Source: an uncultured Flavobacteriaceae bacterium
Lineage (GTDB): Bacteria > Bacteroidota > Bacteroidia > Flavobacteriales > Flavobacteriaceae
Assembly (NCBI GenBank): GCA_947501625.1
Contig: CANMWN010000002.1
Coordinates: 372,001-436,000 of the forward strand
DNA length: 64,000 bases
Reading direction: 5' to 3'
In this document: piece after piece, positions 8,530-17,292 of the stretch
Layout: every line of letters begins with the position of its first letter
How positions within the stretch are numbered: position 1 is the first letter of the stretch
The notes under the pieces: generated by a model
What the model was told of the DNA's origin: nothing
The model's input: the letters and a program-made list of their open reading frames with translations, nothing else
Databases searched by the model: none
Translations under genes and position numbers: made by a program

Positions 8530-9045
8530 ATGAACAAGTTAATTTTATTTGCTTTACTACTATTTACTACATCGAACAACTATAATCTAAACAAGATTGA
8601 AAATACTGGAGTTTCTATTGTAGAATCAGAATACACAACACATATCTATATTGAGCGTACTTGGAATAATCAAGTCAACTTAGTTGTAAAACTTGAATTG
8701 AAAAACGATTCTCATTTTATATCGCCATATGAACCTGGAGATGCCAAAGGAAAATTTTATATGGATTTGGGAAGTTATAAGGACATTAATTTTGAAGGAA
8801 AAATTATTGAAAGTCCAAGAGCCATCAAAAAATATGGACCTAATGCTTTTGAAAATGAAAAGGCTTTTTGGGTTACTGAAGATACAACTTATAAACAGCC
8901 TTTAAATATAATTTCAGATAATGATTTTGAAGTTTTTGGTAGAATAAAATTTGTGATAGAACCAAAATGCACTTTGGAAGAAATTCCATTTTCAATTGTT
9001 TCAGAAAATGGAGTGTTAAAAGTTGTTGAATCAGATAAATGCTAA
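8530..9045 (+). CDS. Small exported protein of unknown function
   Basis: A 171-residue protein with an N-terminal signal peptide (MNKLILFALLLFTTSNNYN). The mature part is a likely beta-sandwich; the order of segments (FYMDLGSYKDINFEGKIIESPRAIKKYG, then FWVTEDTTYKQPLNI, then VFGRIKFVIEPKC) is loosely reminiscent of the N-terminal domain of DsbD, but the CxxxxxC pair of DsbD is not there (only two Cys, near the end), so I do not assign it. It lies head to head with the membrane-anchored winged-helix regulator, 106 bp apart, which suggests it is that regulator's target or ligand-side partner. Confidence 0.75.
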   Translation: MNKLILFALLLFTTSNNYNLNKIENTGVSIVESEYTTHIYIERTWNNQVNLVVKLELKNDSHFISPYEPGDAKGKFYMDLGSYKDINFEGKIIESPRAIKKYGPNAFENEKAFWVTEDTTYKQPLNIISDNDFEVFGRIKFVIEPKCTLEEIPFSIVSENGVLKVVESDKC

Positions 9046-9050
9046 TTAAA

Positions 9051-9233
9051 ATGACAACTAATTTAAAATACATTAAATCAATTTTTCTTCTATTTGCTAT
9101 CAGTATTATCATTTCATGTGGTATACTATTGAAAAAGGAAATTAGTGTACATTCGCATCTCAATGGATGCAATATCAAAAAACATACAAGCACAATATCA
9201 AGGGTATTTGAATACTCCAGTATTATGGAATAA
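9051..9233 (+). CDS. Possible small lipoprotein (doubtful)
   Basis: A 60-codon frame with a textbook lipoprotein-like N-terminus: TTNLKYIKS, hydrophobic FLLFAISIIIS, then Cys. The rest is short and featureless, and the last 70 bases overlap the start of the DUF1853 gene in another frame. It could be a real micro-lipoprotein, the decayed remnant of a longer lipoprotein gene, or chance. I list it only because of the lipobox pattern. Confidence 0.25.
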   Translation: MTTNLKYIKSIFLLFAISIIISCGILLKKEISVHSHLNGCNIKKHTSTISRVFEYSSIME

Positions 9234-9975
9234 TGTTTTATTTGGTTTGAAGCAGTTTCAATTTTCTTCAGAAAAAGCAACTGTTTTTAATGAATCTATT
9301 CCAGAAAATTTGCGTCTTGGTAAACGAGTAGAACGCTTTGTAAGTTCTCAATTACAACAAAATAAAACTATCACAGTATTATTAGAAAATGCACAAATTC
9401 AAGATGAGAAGATAACTATTGGCGAAATTGATTGTATTCTAAAACAAAATGATATTCCTATTCATCTGGAAATTATTTATAAGTTTTATTTGTTTGATGA
9501 GAGTATTGGAACAACTGAAATTGAACATTGGATTGGACCAAATAGAAATGATAATCTGCTTAAAAAACTTACTAAGTTAAAAGAAAAGCAACTTCCACTA
9601 CTCTATAATTCGTTTACAAAGCCTTTATTAGCTAGTATCAATTTAAAAGCAATTGAGTTTCAGCAAGAAGTTTGCTTTAAGGCTCAGTTGTTTGTTCCAT
9701 ATCAAAAAGAAGCTGAATTTAAAGCATTAAATAAAGACTGCATCAATGGATTTTATGTGCGTATTTCTGACATAGAGCAATTTACTGATTGTAAGTTTTA
9801 TATTCCTACAAAAATAAATTGGTTATTAGAAGTTCAAACACAGGTAAATTGGTTGACTTATAAACCCTTTTCAGAAAAAGTAAAAACGATTACTAATCAA
9901 AAAATGTCTCCATTATGCTGGACTAAATTTCCAAACGGAAGTATTCAGAAGTTCTTTGTTGTTTGGTGGTCTTAA
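9163..9975 (+). CDS. DUF1853 family protein
   Basis: A 270-residue cytoplasmic protein of the DUF1853 family. Recognisable blocks are the opening QAQYQGYLNTPVLWNN, the GEIDCILKQNDIPIHLEIIYKFYLFD segment (which has the look of a PD-(D/E)XK nuclease core: E...D...E-x-K), IEHWIGPNRNDNLLKKL, and the terminal SPLCWTKFPNGSIQKFFVVWW. Function is not established; a nuclease-like fold is inference from the motif. I set the start at ATG 9163 rather than GTG 9145, since the family alignment begins near MDAISKNIQAQ. A terminator hairpin follows directly. Confidence 0.85.
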   Translation: MDAISKNIQAQYQGYLNTPVLWNNVLFGLKQFQFSSEKATVFNESIPENLRLGKRVERFVSSQLQQNKTITVLLENAQIQDEKITIGEIDCILKQNDIPIHLEIIYKFYLFDESIGTTEIEHWIGPNRNDNLLKKLTKLKEKQLPLLYNSFTKPLLASINLKAIEFQQEVCFKAQLFVPYQKEAEFKALNKDCINGFYVRISDIEQFTDCKFYIPTKINWLLEVQTQVNWLTYKPFSEKVKTITNQKMSPLCWTKFPNGSIQKFFVVWWS

Positions 9976-10004
9976 ACAGAATAAATTCTAACTTTATTCT
10001 GTTT
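9974..10004. terminator. Bidirectional intrinsic terminator
   Basis: A 12-bp perfect stem (AAACAGAATAAA pairing with TTTATTCTGTTT) around a 7-nt loop overlaps the DUF1853 stop codon. It separates two convergent genes, DUF1853 on plus and the barrel protein on minus. The stem is A/T-rich, so it is moderate rather than strong. Confidence 0.6.
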
Positions 10005-10077
10005 GAGTCTTGTATAGTTTAGTTTTTCAATTACCTAATCAGTAATTGAAAATATTTTATTTGAATATAGAGGGTAA

Positions 10078-10929
10078 CTATCGTATTTGATAGGCGTATC
10101 CTAAAGAAAATACAACGCCTCCAATATGACTTTGACCAAATACTTCTTGATGCTGAATAGCATTAAAACTATAGGCCGCTCTTGCATCTAAGAATAGTTC
10201 GCTTTTGTCAGTGATTGTTTTGCTTATTCCTAAACCAACAATCCCTCCAAAATTTACTCTTTTTAAATCATCTTTAGTGTCAGTTTTGGCTTCTAATGAC
10301 TGTGCAGGTAATCCAACGAAAGGTGGAGTTCCTGCAGGATTAGGTACAATTACTGGGTTTAAACCATCGGCATCAAAAAAGAATTGACTAGTTCCACTTG
10401 TTATTTGATTGGCGGATAGTAAAATTCCTAAATATGGACCAACTTCGGCGAATACTCGAAAATCGTCTCCCCAACCAAACTTGGCTAATACTGGTATTTC
10501 TAAATATTTTAATTCCGATTCGCTATCAAAAGTAGCATATAATGGATTAGAATCTGTAACCAAAGGCATATTTATGAAAGGTAAAAATTGATTCAATTGA
10601 TCACTTAATTCATTACTTGTTACTGGTTGAAAACCATTGCGCTCTCCTCCTCTTTGCGTGAAATTAATTTCAGGCTGTACAGAAATTAAATCTGTAATTT
10701 TAAATTCAAACGTAACTCCAACATCAATTCCACTTGTAGATTCATAATCTTGAGTATAAATATTATCCGTATTACTTGAAAGTTTTCCTAAACTATAACC
10801 TGCTTTTATTCCTATTTTCAAAGGTGTTTCTTGAATTTCATCAGTAGTTTCTTCTTCTTGTGCTTTTATACTTGTTATTGAACAGAAAAAAAATAAAATA
10901 AGAATAATTGATAATTGATAGTTTTTCAT
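10078..10929 (-). CDS. Outer-membrane beta-barrel protein (PorT-like family)
   Basis: With the start at ATG 10929 this is a 283-residue protein: signal peptide MKNYQLSIILILFFFCSITS ending in IKAQ, a short acidic linker (EEETTDEIQET), then an eight-strand-type barrel of the OMP_b-brl_2/PorT-like group. Typical pieces are KIGIKAGYSLGKL, GVTFEFKITDLISVQPEINFTQRGG, YLEIPVLAKFGWG, FRVFAEVGPYLGILLSA and VVFSLGYAYQIR at the C-terminus. Function in this group is mostly unknown. It is larger than usual because of a long loop around residues 90-125. It is divergent from the TauE gene. Confidence 0.87.
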   Translation of the reverse strand: MKNYQLSIILILFFFCSITSIKAQEEETTDEIQETPLKIGIKAGYSLGKLSSNTDNIYTQDYESTSGIDVGVTFEFKITDLISVQPEINFTQRGGERNGFQPVTSNELSDQLNQFLPFINMPLVTDSNPLYATFDSESELKYLEIPVLAKFGWGDDFRVFAEVGPYLGILLSANQITSGTSQFFFDADGLNPVIVPNPAGTPPFVGLPAQSLEAKTDTKDDLKRVNFGGIVGLGISKTITDKSELFLDARAAYSFNAIQHQEVFGQSHIGGVVFSLGYAYQIR

Positions 10930-11030
10930 TTTAGTTAGTTTTTGTGAATTTGGTAACAATATAACATTTTTATTATTATCAATTTTTTAATCATATAAAT
11001 TATGTTTCTTTGCATAGTTAAATTTTAAAA

Positions 11031-11843
11031 ATGGAAATCACCACAATTATAGGATATACTTGCGCGCTTCTTATAGGTATTATACTAGGAATAATTGGTG
11101 GTGGTGGATCAATATTAGCTGTGCCTGTCTTAGCCTATTTATTTCACATTGATGAAAAAATGGCAACTGCTTATTCACTTTTTATAGTTGGTTTTAGTGC
11201 ACTAGTTGGAGGTTTAAAAAAGCATTTTAATGGTTATGTTGATTGGAAAACCGCTATCATTTTTGGTATTCCTTCGATAATTGGTGTATCAATAGTCAGA
11301 AAATATATTATTCCGGCATTACCAGAAATATTATTTAGCACTGGTCAGTTCGATTTTACACGCAGAATGGGCATGTTTGGTTTATTTGCATTACTCATGT
11401 TTTTTGCGGCTATATCAATGTTGAAAGACAAAAAAAACAGAACTAAAGAAAACAAAAATCAAAAAAAATACAATTATCCTTTAATATTTACTGAAGGACT
11501 TATTGTTGGTATATTGACAGGTTTTATTGGTGCTGGCGGTGGATTTCTAATCATTCCTGCATTAGTATTGTTAGCTAATATTGAAATAAAAACTGCCATA
11601 GGAACCTCATTAATCATCATTGCCTTAAAATCACTTATTGGTTTTTTTATTGGTGATGCCTTTACAATGAATATTGACTGGAACTTTTTATTGATTTTTA
11701 CAACTATTTCATTTATTGGAATACTTATTGGTAGTTATTTTAGTAATTTTATTAACGGAAAAAAACTTAAAAAAGGCTTTGGATATTTTATCTTTGTAAT
11801 GGCAATTTTCATTTTTTATATGGAGTTTGCTATAAAAAGATAA
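11031..11843 (+). CDS. TauE/SafE-family sulfite or anion exporter
   Basis: A 270-residue inner-membrane protein with about eight hydrophobic spans and two inverted repeats. Each repeat carries the family signature: GIIGGGGSILAVPVLAYLF near residue 20 and GFIGAGGGFLIIPALVLL near 165. TauE/SafE proteins move sulfite, sulfoacetate or related organosulfur anions across the inner membrane. It is 22 bp ahead of a metallo-beta-lactamase/rhodanese gene on the same strand, so the pair probably clears sulfite and thiosulfate made during persulfide breakdown. A TATGTTTC/TTTCTTTG stretch 25-30 nt upstream is an imperfect -7 element. Confidence 0.92.
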   Translation: MEITTIIGYTCALLIGIILGIIGGGGSILAVPVLAYLFHIDEKMATAYSLFIVGFSALVGGLKKHFNGYVDWKTAIIFGIPSIIGVSIVRKYIIPALPEILFSTGQFDFTRRMGMFGLFALLMFFAAISMLKDKKNRTKENKNQKKYNYPLIFTEGLIVGILTGFIGAGGGFLIIPALVLLANIEIKTAIGTSLIIIALKSLIGFFIGDAFTMNIDWNFLLIFTTISFIGILIGSYFSNFINGKKLKKGFGYFIFVMAIFIFYMEFAIKR

Positions 11844-11865
11844 TATCCAACACAAATATCATATT

Positions 11866-13284
11866 ATGAAAGTAGAGCAAATTTATACAGGATGTTTAGC
11901 ACAAGCAGCGTATTATATTGAAAATAATGGAGAAGTTGCAATTATTGATCCATTAAGAGAAACAAAACCATATATCGAAAAAGCAAATGCTGATAATGCC
12001 AAAATTAAATACATTTTTGAAACTCACTTCCATGCCGATTTTGTAAGTGGACATGTAGATTTAGCAAAAAAAACTGGAGCAAGTATCGTTTTTGGACCAA
12101 CTGCAAAGCCAAACTACGATGCAATAATTGCTCAGGACAACCAAGAATTTAAAGTTGGAGAATATACTATCAAAGTAATTCATACTCCTGGACATACTAT
12201 GGAAAGCACTACTTATTTGTTGATTGATGAAAATGGAAAAGAGCATGGTATAATTACAGGCGACACTTTATTTATTGGTGATGTTGGTAGACCAGATTTA
12301 GCACAAAAAGTTGCTTCAGATTTGACTGAAGAAAAAATGGCTGAGATGTTATTTGATTCACTTCGAACTAAGATAATGCCTTTAAATGACAACTTAATAG
12401 TCTACCCAAGTCATGGTGCCGGATCTGCTTGTGGAAAAAATATGAGTAAAGAAACAACTGATACACTTGGGAACCAAAAGAAAACTAATTATGCCTTACG
12501 TGCCGACATGTCTAAAGAAGAGTTTGTCAAAGAGTTATTAGATGGTTTAGGAGCACCTCCAAAATATTTTCCACAAAATGTATTGATGAACATTAACGGT
12601 TATGAAAATTTAGATACCATTTTCGAAAAATCTATTAAACCCTTATCGGTTGATGAATTTGAACAAATTGCAAATGATACAGATGCAATAATTTTGGATG
12701 TTCGTCATCAAAAATATTTTGTTGAAGGGTTTATACCAAAATCAATATTTATAGGTGTTGATGGTGGCTTCGCTCCTTGGGTTGGAAGTTTAATTGCCGA
12801 TGTAACACAACCTATACTTTTAGTAACACCACAAGGTCGTGAAGAAGAAGTAATAACAAGACTTTCTAGAGTTGGATTTGACAATGTATTAGGATATTTG
12901 GATGGTAGTTTTGAATCTTGGAAAAATGCCGGTAGAGAAATAGATATTATGCAAAGTGTTGAAGCAACAGACTTGAAAAATGCAATTGATACTACTACTG
13001 ATGTTTCAATTTTTGATGTTAGAAAGGACGGTGAGTTTGCATCATCTCATATTGAGAATGCACAGCATACACCTTTGAGTAGATTGAATAATTTCTTAAA
13101 TGATTTCCCTACTGATTCTGATTTTTATGTGCACTGTGCAGGTGGTTACCGTTCGGTAATTGCTGGTTCTATTTTAAAAAGTAGAGGAATTCATAACCTT
13201 ATTGATGTCAAAGGTGGTTTTGGGGCCATCAAAAAATTAGATATTTCATTGACTGACGAAGTGTGTCCTAGTACTTTAAAATAA
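11866..13284 (+). CDS. Metallo-beta-lactamase fold persulfide dioxygenase fused to two rhodanese domains
   Basis: A 472-residue fusion. Residues 1-245 are an ETHE1-like metallo-hydrolase: THFHADFVSGH (His54, His56, Asp58), HTPGHTMEST, GDTLFIGDVGRPDL and YPSHGAGSACG supply metal-site His and Asp residues. Two rhodanese modules follow (about 265-360 and 375-470). Only the second has the active-site cysteine (VHCAGGYRS); the first has VTPQGRE there and is presumably structural. Relatives oxidise glutathione- or bacillithiol-type persulfide to sulfite and pass sulfur to form thiosulfate. Position 59 is Phe where ETHE1 has His in HxHxDH. Co-transcribed with the TauE exporter. Confidence 0.92.
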   Translation: MKVEQIYTGCLAQAAYYIENNGEVAIIDPLRETKPYIEKANADNAKIKYIFETHFHADFVSGHVDLAKKTGASIVFGPTAKPNYDAIIAQDNQEFKVGEYTIKVIHTPGHTMESTTYLLIDENGKEHGIITGDTLFIGDVGRPDLAQKVASDLTEEKMAEMLFDSLRTKIMPLNDNLIVYPSHGAGSACGKNMSKETTDTLGNQKKTNYALRADMSKEEFVKELLDGLGAPPKYFPQNVLMNINGYENLDTIFEKSIKPLSVDEFEQIANDTDAIILDVRHQKYFVEGFIPKSIFIGVDGGFAPWVGSLIADVTQPILLVTPQGREEEVITRLSRVGFDNVLGYLDGSFESWKNAGREIDIMQSVEATDLKNAIDTTTDVSIFDVRKDGEFASSHIENAQHTPLSRLNNFLNDFPTDSDFYVHCAGGYRSVIAGSILKSRGIHNLIDVKGGFGAIKKLDISLTDEVCPSTLK

Positions 13285-13286
13285 AA

Positions 13287-15629
13287 TTACCTTTTTAAAG
13301 CAAAATGTCCACGATAAACTTTTCCGTCAGGTAAGGTAGCAACAAACCAGTAATCTGTTGATGGTAATTTCTCACTGTTGTAAGTTCCGTCCCAACCCAA
13401 ATTTGTACTATTAAACTGACTCAAAACTTTACCAAACCTATCAAAAATTTCAATTTTGATATTTTTGTTGAATTCAGAATTTACACCCAATACTTGCCAA
13501 GTATCATGAAATCCATCTTCATTTGGAGTAAAGTATCTTGGAAATCCTAAAATAGATATCTCCTTTGAAACCACTCCACAGCCATTAACATCCCTTACAT
13601 AAACAGTATGAAAACCAGGAAGAATATTCTCAAAAGTATTACTATCTTGATAAGGTCCTGATTCATTATCAATTGCATATTCATAGACTCCACTTCCACT
13701 TGCTTGAATTATTACCGTATTATTATAAGTGCCTTCAGTAAAAATGACATCTTCTATAACTGCTGTACTAGAAGGGTTGACTGTTATCGTACGTTCAGAT
13801 TCACAACCACTTTGAGCAGTTACAACAACTCTATAATTTCCTGCTGCATTTATCTGATACTCTGATGCAAAATTACTTGTTAGCACATTATTAAAATACC
13901 ATTGATAAGTAAAGTTTTCTGGTGCATTACTAATGATTCCTGATTGAATAGCAATAGTATTTGGGAAAATATTCTCACAATAAAAAAGTGATTCATCATC
14001 AGCAAGTAATGGAGTTTCCAAAATATTAATTGTGACTGTTGATATAGCAAAACATTGGTTATTGCTTTCAACTTTTACATACAAGGTTTCGGAATTAAAA
14101 ATCGAATTTTTATAAGGTGATGCTAACACATTATCATCAATCGCATCTTGTTCTGTTAAATGATAAGTCACTATAGCATCAACAGGTAATTGTGATTGAA
14201 ATGTTGCTGTGATTTCATCAAAATTGAAAAAAGTATAACCATCAACTTCATCATCATCACAAGAATTAAAAGGAGGTATTGTCAAGGTATTATTACTTAT
14301 CTCTAATTGAAGTTCAGCTACACTAGAACAATTAGAAGTTGATGACAAAACGCTAGCATAAACAATTTGAGATAATTGTGTATTCCCAAAACTTTCTGGA
14401 TTAGGTATAGCGTTGGCAACGATTTCATTTTCAGCATCATTTACATCAGTATAAAAATGAGTAATTGTCAAATCATTATCAATATTAGTTATATCATTCT
14501 GAGCATCAAATAAATTATAGATTGTAAAACCATCTTGATCTAAATCGCATTCAATTAAAGTACTATCGAAAACTATTGGGTTTTGACTATATTCTACTCT
14601 TATATCGCCATAGACAATACAATTATTATCCAAAGTTACTTCTACTGAATACTCGCCAGCATCCATAACTGTATAAATTTCTGATTGTTCAGCACCCAAT
14701 AAAACACCATCTTTATACCATCGATAACTATTATTCATTCCTGCTTGTGTTGCATCTAAATCTAATGTATCATTATCACACAGTGCGTTTCCATTTCCAA
14801 TCAATCTATCTACTCCTAAATCGGTTGATAATCTAAAACTTCCTGCTTCTAAAAAAACTGCTGAATCATAACGATAGTTTTGCTCATCAGCTATAACCAA
14901 CTTCACATGATATGCTTGATTGGGTATTACCGATTTAGTTGCAGTCATTACAGTTGTTTGCCCATTAAAATTAGTAGGTGAAGTTGAACCATTAAATCCA
15001 CCAAAATACCCTTCATTTTCGGCAGTACAATTTGCAGAAGTTGTTGGGTGTACCGTAGTAACTTTAACTGGAGTAGTTGTACCAGGAACTAATGCGATAT
15101 TTTCATAAGGATTATTTCCTACTTCTTTAATTAAAAATCCAAACAAATCAGAATATTCACATGTACTATCACTATTATCTTGATATTCCTCGGAAGCAAA
15201 AATGTACTTAAAACTTACTTCTGAAGCAGTAGAAGTAAAATCGAACTCCAAAATGGTAGCATTAAAAGTATCTGATTCATTCAGCACATTTTCTAAATCT
15301 TCATCTCCAGCCCAATTTGGAGCGTCATCATCACTCAAGGTTGTGTTTGGGCCTGGAACATTTGCCAATCTTCCTGTGCTTAGTACAATTCCTTCTTGAA
15401 AAGGAAAAGTTGTTCCTGTAGCATCAAAATAACCATAACTTTGATCTGTATTATTAAAATCTCCTCCAGAAACATTGGTTACAACTACATTGGATATACA
15501 ATTACTGTCAATTAATATATCTTCAATAAGTTGTTGTGCGGTATAAGTTTGACTATCAACTTGGATGCCCTGAGTAAATACAAGCAAAGGAAAAATTGTA
15601 AAACAATATGTCAAAACACGTTTTAGCAT
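13287..15629 (-). CDS. Large secreted T9SS type B protein with choice-of-anchor L domain
   Basis: A 780-residue exported protein with a signal peptide (MLKRVLTYCFTIFPLLVFTQG). The N-terminal 250 residues form a choice-of-anchor L domain (LIEDILIDSNCISNVVVTNVSGGDFN start; EFDFTSTASEVSFKYIFASEEYQ; FGFLIKEVG). Ig-like and PKD-like repeats follow (SYRWYKDGVLLGAEQSEIY, FTYQWYFNNVLTSN). The last 80 residues are a type B gliding-motility sorting domain (PRYFTPNEDGFHDTWQV, IEIFDRFGKVL, GWDGTYNSEKLPSTDYWF, YRGHFALKR), so it goes out by type IX secretion and is attached to the cell surface, probably in adhesion or motility. It starts 15 bp after the helicase stop. Confidence 0.93.
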   Translation of the reverse strand: MLKRVLTYCFTIFPLLVFTQGIQVDSQTYTAQQLIEDILIDSNCISNVVVTNVSGGDFNNTDQSYGYFDATGTTFPFQEGIVLSTGRLANVPGPNTTLSDDDAPNWAGDEDLENVLNESDTFNATILEFDFTSTASEVSFKYIFASEEYQDNSDSTCEYSDLFGFLIKEVGNNPYENIALVPGTTTPVKVTTVHPTTSANCTAENEGYFGGFNGSTSPTNFNGQTTVMTATKSVIPNQAYHVKLVIADEQNYRYDSAVFLEAGSFRLSTDLGVDRLIGNGNALCDNDTLDLDATQAGMNNSYRWYKDGVLLGAEQSEIYTVMDAGEYSVEVTLDNNCIVYGDIRVEYSQNPIVFDSTLIECDLDQDGFTIYNLFDAQNDITNIDNDLTITHFYTDVNDAENEIVANAIPNPESFGNTQLSQIVYASVLSSTSNCSSVAELQLEISNNTLTIPPFNSCDDDEVDGYTFFNFDEITATFQSQLPVDAIVTYHLTEQDAIDDNVLASPYKNSIFNSETLYVKVESNNQCFAISTVTINILETPLLADDESLFYCENIFPNTIAIQSGIISNAPENFTYQWYFNNVLTSNFASEYQINAAGNYRVVVTAQSGCESERTITVNPSSTAVIEDVIFTEGTYNNTVIIQASGSGVYEYAIDNESGPYQDSNTFENILPGFHTVYVRDVNGCGVVSKEISILGFPRYFTPNEDGFHDTWQVLGVNSEFNKNIKIEIFDRFGKVLSQFNSTNLGWDGTYNSEKLPSTDYWFVATLPDGKVYRGHFALKR

Positions 15630-15644
15630 AAAGAATTATGTAGA

Positions 15645-17201
15645 TTATTCTTCAGGAGGCCTTCCGTGAATTTCTTCAAAAATTCGATCAAAATTTTCTC
15701 GAATATAAATACGTAGTTTTTTTCTATAATCATCATTCAACCAATCTATGAAATTATGAGTACTTCGACAAATACACTTGCTATAACGGTCAATTCTATA
15801 TGAAATATCATCGCCCAATAATTTTGCTAAAGCGTAAGCATCATACTCATCTTCACTATTTTCTATGCATATTCTCGCATGCTGATCTATAGATTTTTCT
15901 AAAACCACTTTTGAAGATAAACCATTAGCAACTGCTTGTGTATACGTCTTTTTTATATCGAAATATACTTCTTTAGAATTTGCAAATTCACTTCTCAATT
16001 CTGGTGGCATTTCATATCTGAAATTACTTTCCAGTTCTTCATCACTCAATATTCGTTCTAAATATTGATGTGGAGATCTAAATATTTTTTGCCAGTCAAG
16101 GTTTGATCCCCAAGGTCCAAAACGATGAAAGTTGTTTCCTAAATCAATAATTGAAAACTTTGATTTATTATTCAATATACGAGATCCTCTACCAACCATT
16201 TGGTAGTATAAACCTAACGATTTTGTTGCTCTGTTTAGTATAATAGTATCAATCGTAGGTTCATCAAATCCTGTAGTTAAAATACTTACTGATGTTAAAA
16301 TTGCATGTGGCGTCTCCTTAAACCATTGTAATATCTTCGCTCTGTCTTTTTTACTTACTGTATTGTCTAAGTGTGCGATTGGATAACCTGCTGCCTTGAA
16401 AGTCTCAAAAACGTGAATTGAAGTGTTAATTCCGTTATTAAAAATCAAGGTTTTCTTTCCTTTCGAATGTGTTTCATAAGCCATTAATAACTTAGAAAGC
16501 ATATCATTATTGGTATATAAATCTTCAGAAGATTTAACGGTATAATCTCCATTTGTACCAATTTCTAACGAAGTTAATCCAACATTATAAGAAAATGTTT
16601 CTGCTCTTGCCAAGAACTCATTATTAATCAATGATTCAATTGTTTCTCCAACAATCAACTCATTGTAATTATCTTTCATTGGCAATTTAATATTCGAACT
16701 CAAGGGTGTTGCTGTAACTCCCAAAATAAATGATTTCTCAAAAAACTTAAACAACTTTGTAAACGAGTTATAATGTGCCTCATCAATAATTACCAAACCG
16801 ATATCTGTGATATCTAATTTATTGTCATTCAATCGATTATTTAATGTTTCAACCATAGCCACAAAACAATCGTAATCGTTTTGGTCATCCAAATTTGCCT
16901 TACTATCTACTACTTTATTTACAACACCAAACTCAGTCAACATATTAGAAGTTTGCTTACACAACTCTACTCTATGCGTCATTACCAATACTCTTTTTTG
17001 ATGATGCTTTAAATACTGACGAACAATTTCTGAAAAAATAACTGTCTTCCCTCCTCCTGTAGGCAACTGATATAATAAGTGATAATCTTCAGGTGCATCC
17101 TCAAAACTCTTGAAAATCTTATTGATTGCTCCTTTTTGATAATTGTATAAATCCTTACCAGTTTTTCTTTCTTGCAACTCTAGTGTAGTAACTTCTGACA
17201 T
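15645..17201 (-). CDS. DEAD/DEAH-box superfamily 2 helicase
   Basis: A 518-residue SF2 helicase. Walker A is PTGGGKT at residues 47-53, motif II is DEAH at 140-143, motif III is TATP (VTATP near 164), and the C-terminal RecA-like lobe has TTGFDEPTID and the Arg-finger motif QMVGRGSR. The C-terminal 130 residues carry a Cys pair (CICRS) and no family I can name. Similar proteins without extra nuclease domains are widespread in Bacteroidota and thought to act on nucleic acids in repair; the substrate is not known. A TATTTTTG -7 element lies 22 nt upstream. Confidence 0.9.
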   Translation of the reverse strand: MSEVTTLELQERKTGKDLYNYQKGAINKIFKSFEDAPEDYHLLYQLPTGGGKTVIFSEIVRQYLKHHQKRVLVMTHRVELCKQTSNMLTEFGVVNKVVDSKANLDDQNDYDCFVAMVETLNNRLNDNKLDITDIGLVIIDEAHYNSFTKLFKFFEKSFILGVTATPLSSNIKLPMKDNYNELIVGETIESLINNEFLARAETFSYNVGLTSLEIGTNGDYTVKSSEDLYTNNDMLSKLLMAYETHSKGKKTLIFNNGINTSIHVFETFKAAGYPIAHLDNTVSKKDRAKILQWFKETPHAILTSVSILTTGFDEPTIDTIILNRATKSLGLYYQMVGRGSRILNNKSKFSIIDLGNNFHRFGPWGSNLDWQKIFRSPHQYLERILSDEELESNFRYEMPPELRSEFANSKEVYFDIKKTYTQAVANGLSSKVVLEKSIDQHARICIENSEDEYDAYALAKLLGDDISYRIDRYSKCICRSTHNFIDWLNDDYRKKLRIYIRENFDRIFEEIHGRPPEE

Positions 17202-17222
17202 TTCTCAAATTTTGATGATATG

Positions 17223-17230
17223 CAAAAATA
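17223..17230 (-). promoter_or_regulatory. -7 promoter element for the SF2 helicase gene
   Basis: The minus strand reads TATTTTTG, an exact TAnnTTTG match 22 nt ahead of the ATG at 17201. It is close to, and oriented against, the plus-strand element at 17255, so the two divergent promoters face away from each other in under 40 bp. Confidence 0.5.
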
Positions 17231-17254
17231 CGTCCTTTATGAAGAAATATTGGC

Positions 17255-17262
17255 TAATTTTG
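17255..17262 (+). promoter_or_regulatory. -7 promoter element for the pseudouridine synthase gene
   Basis: TAATTTTG matches TAnnTTTG, 30 nt upstream of the GTG start at 17293. No well-spaced -33 TTG is obvious. Confidence 0.45.
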
Positions 17263-17292
17263 AAAATATTATTAATAGTTTTAAAATAGAAT

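Noticed and set aside
8873-9280. 135-codon minus-strand frame
   Set aside because: It is antisense to the end of the exported-protein gene and the start of the DUF1853 gene, with no signal of its own.
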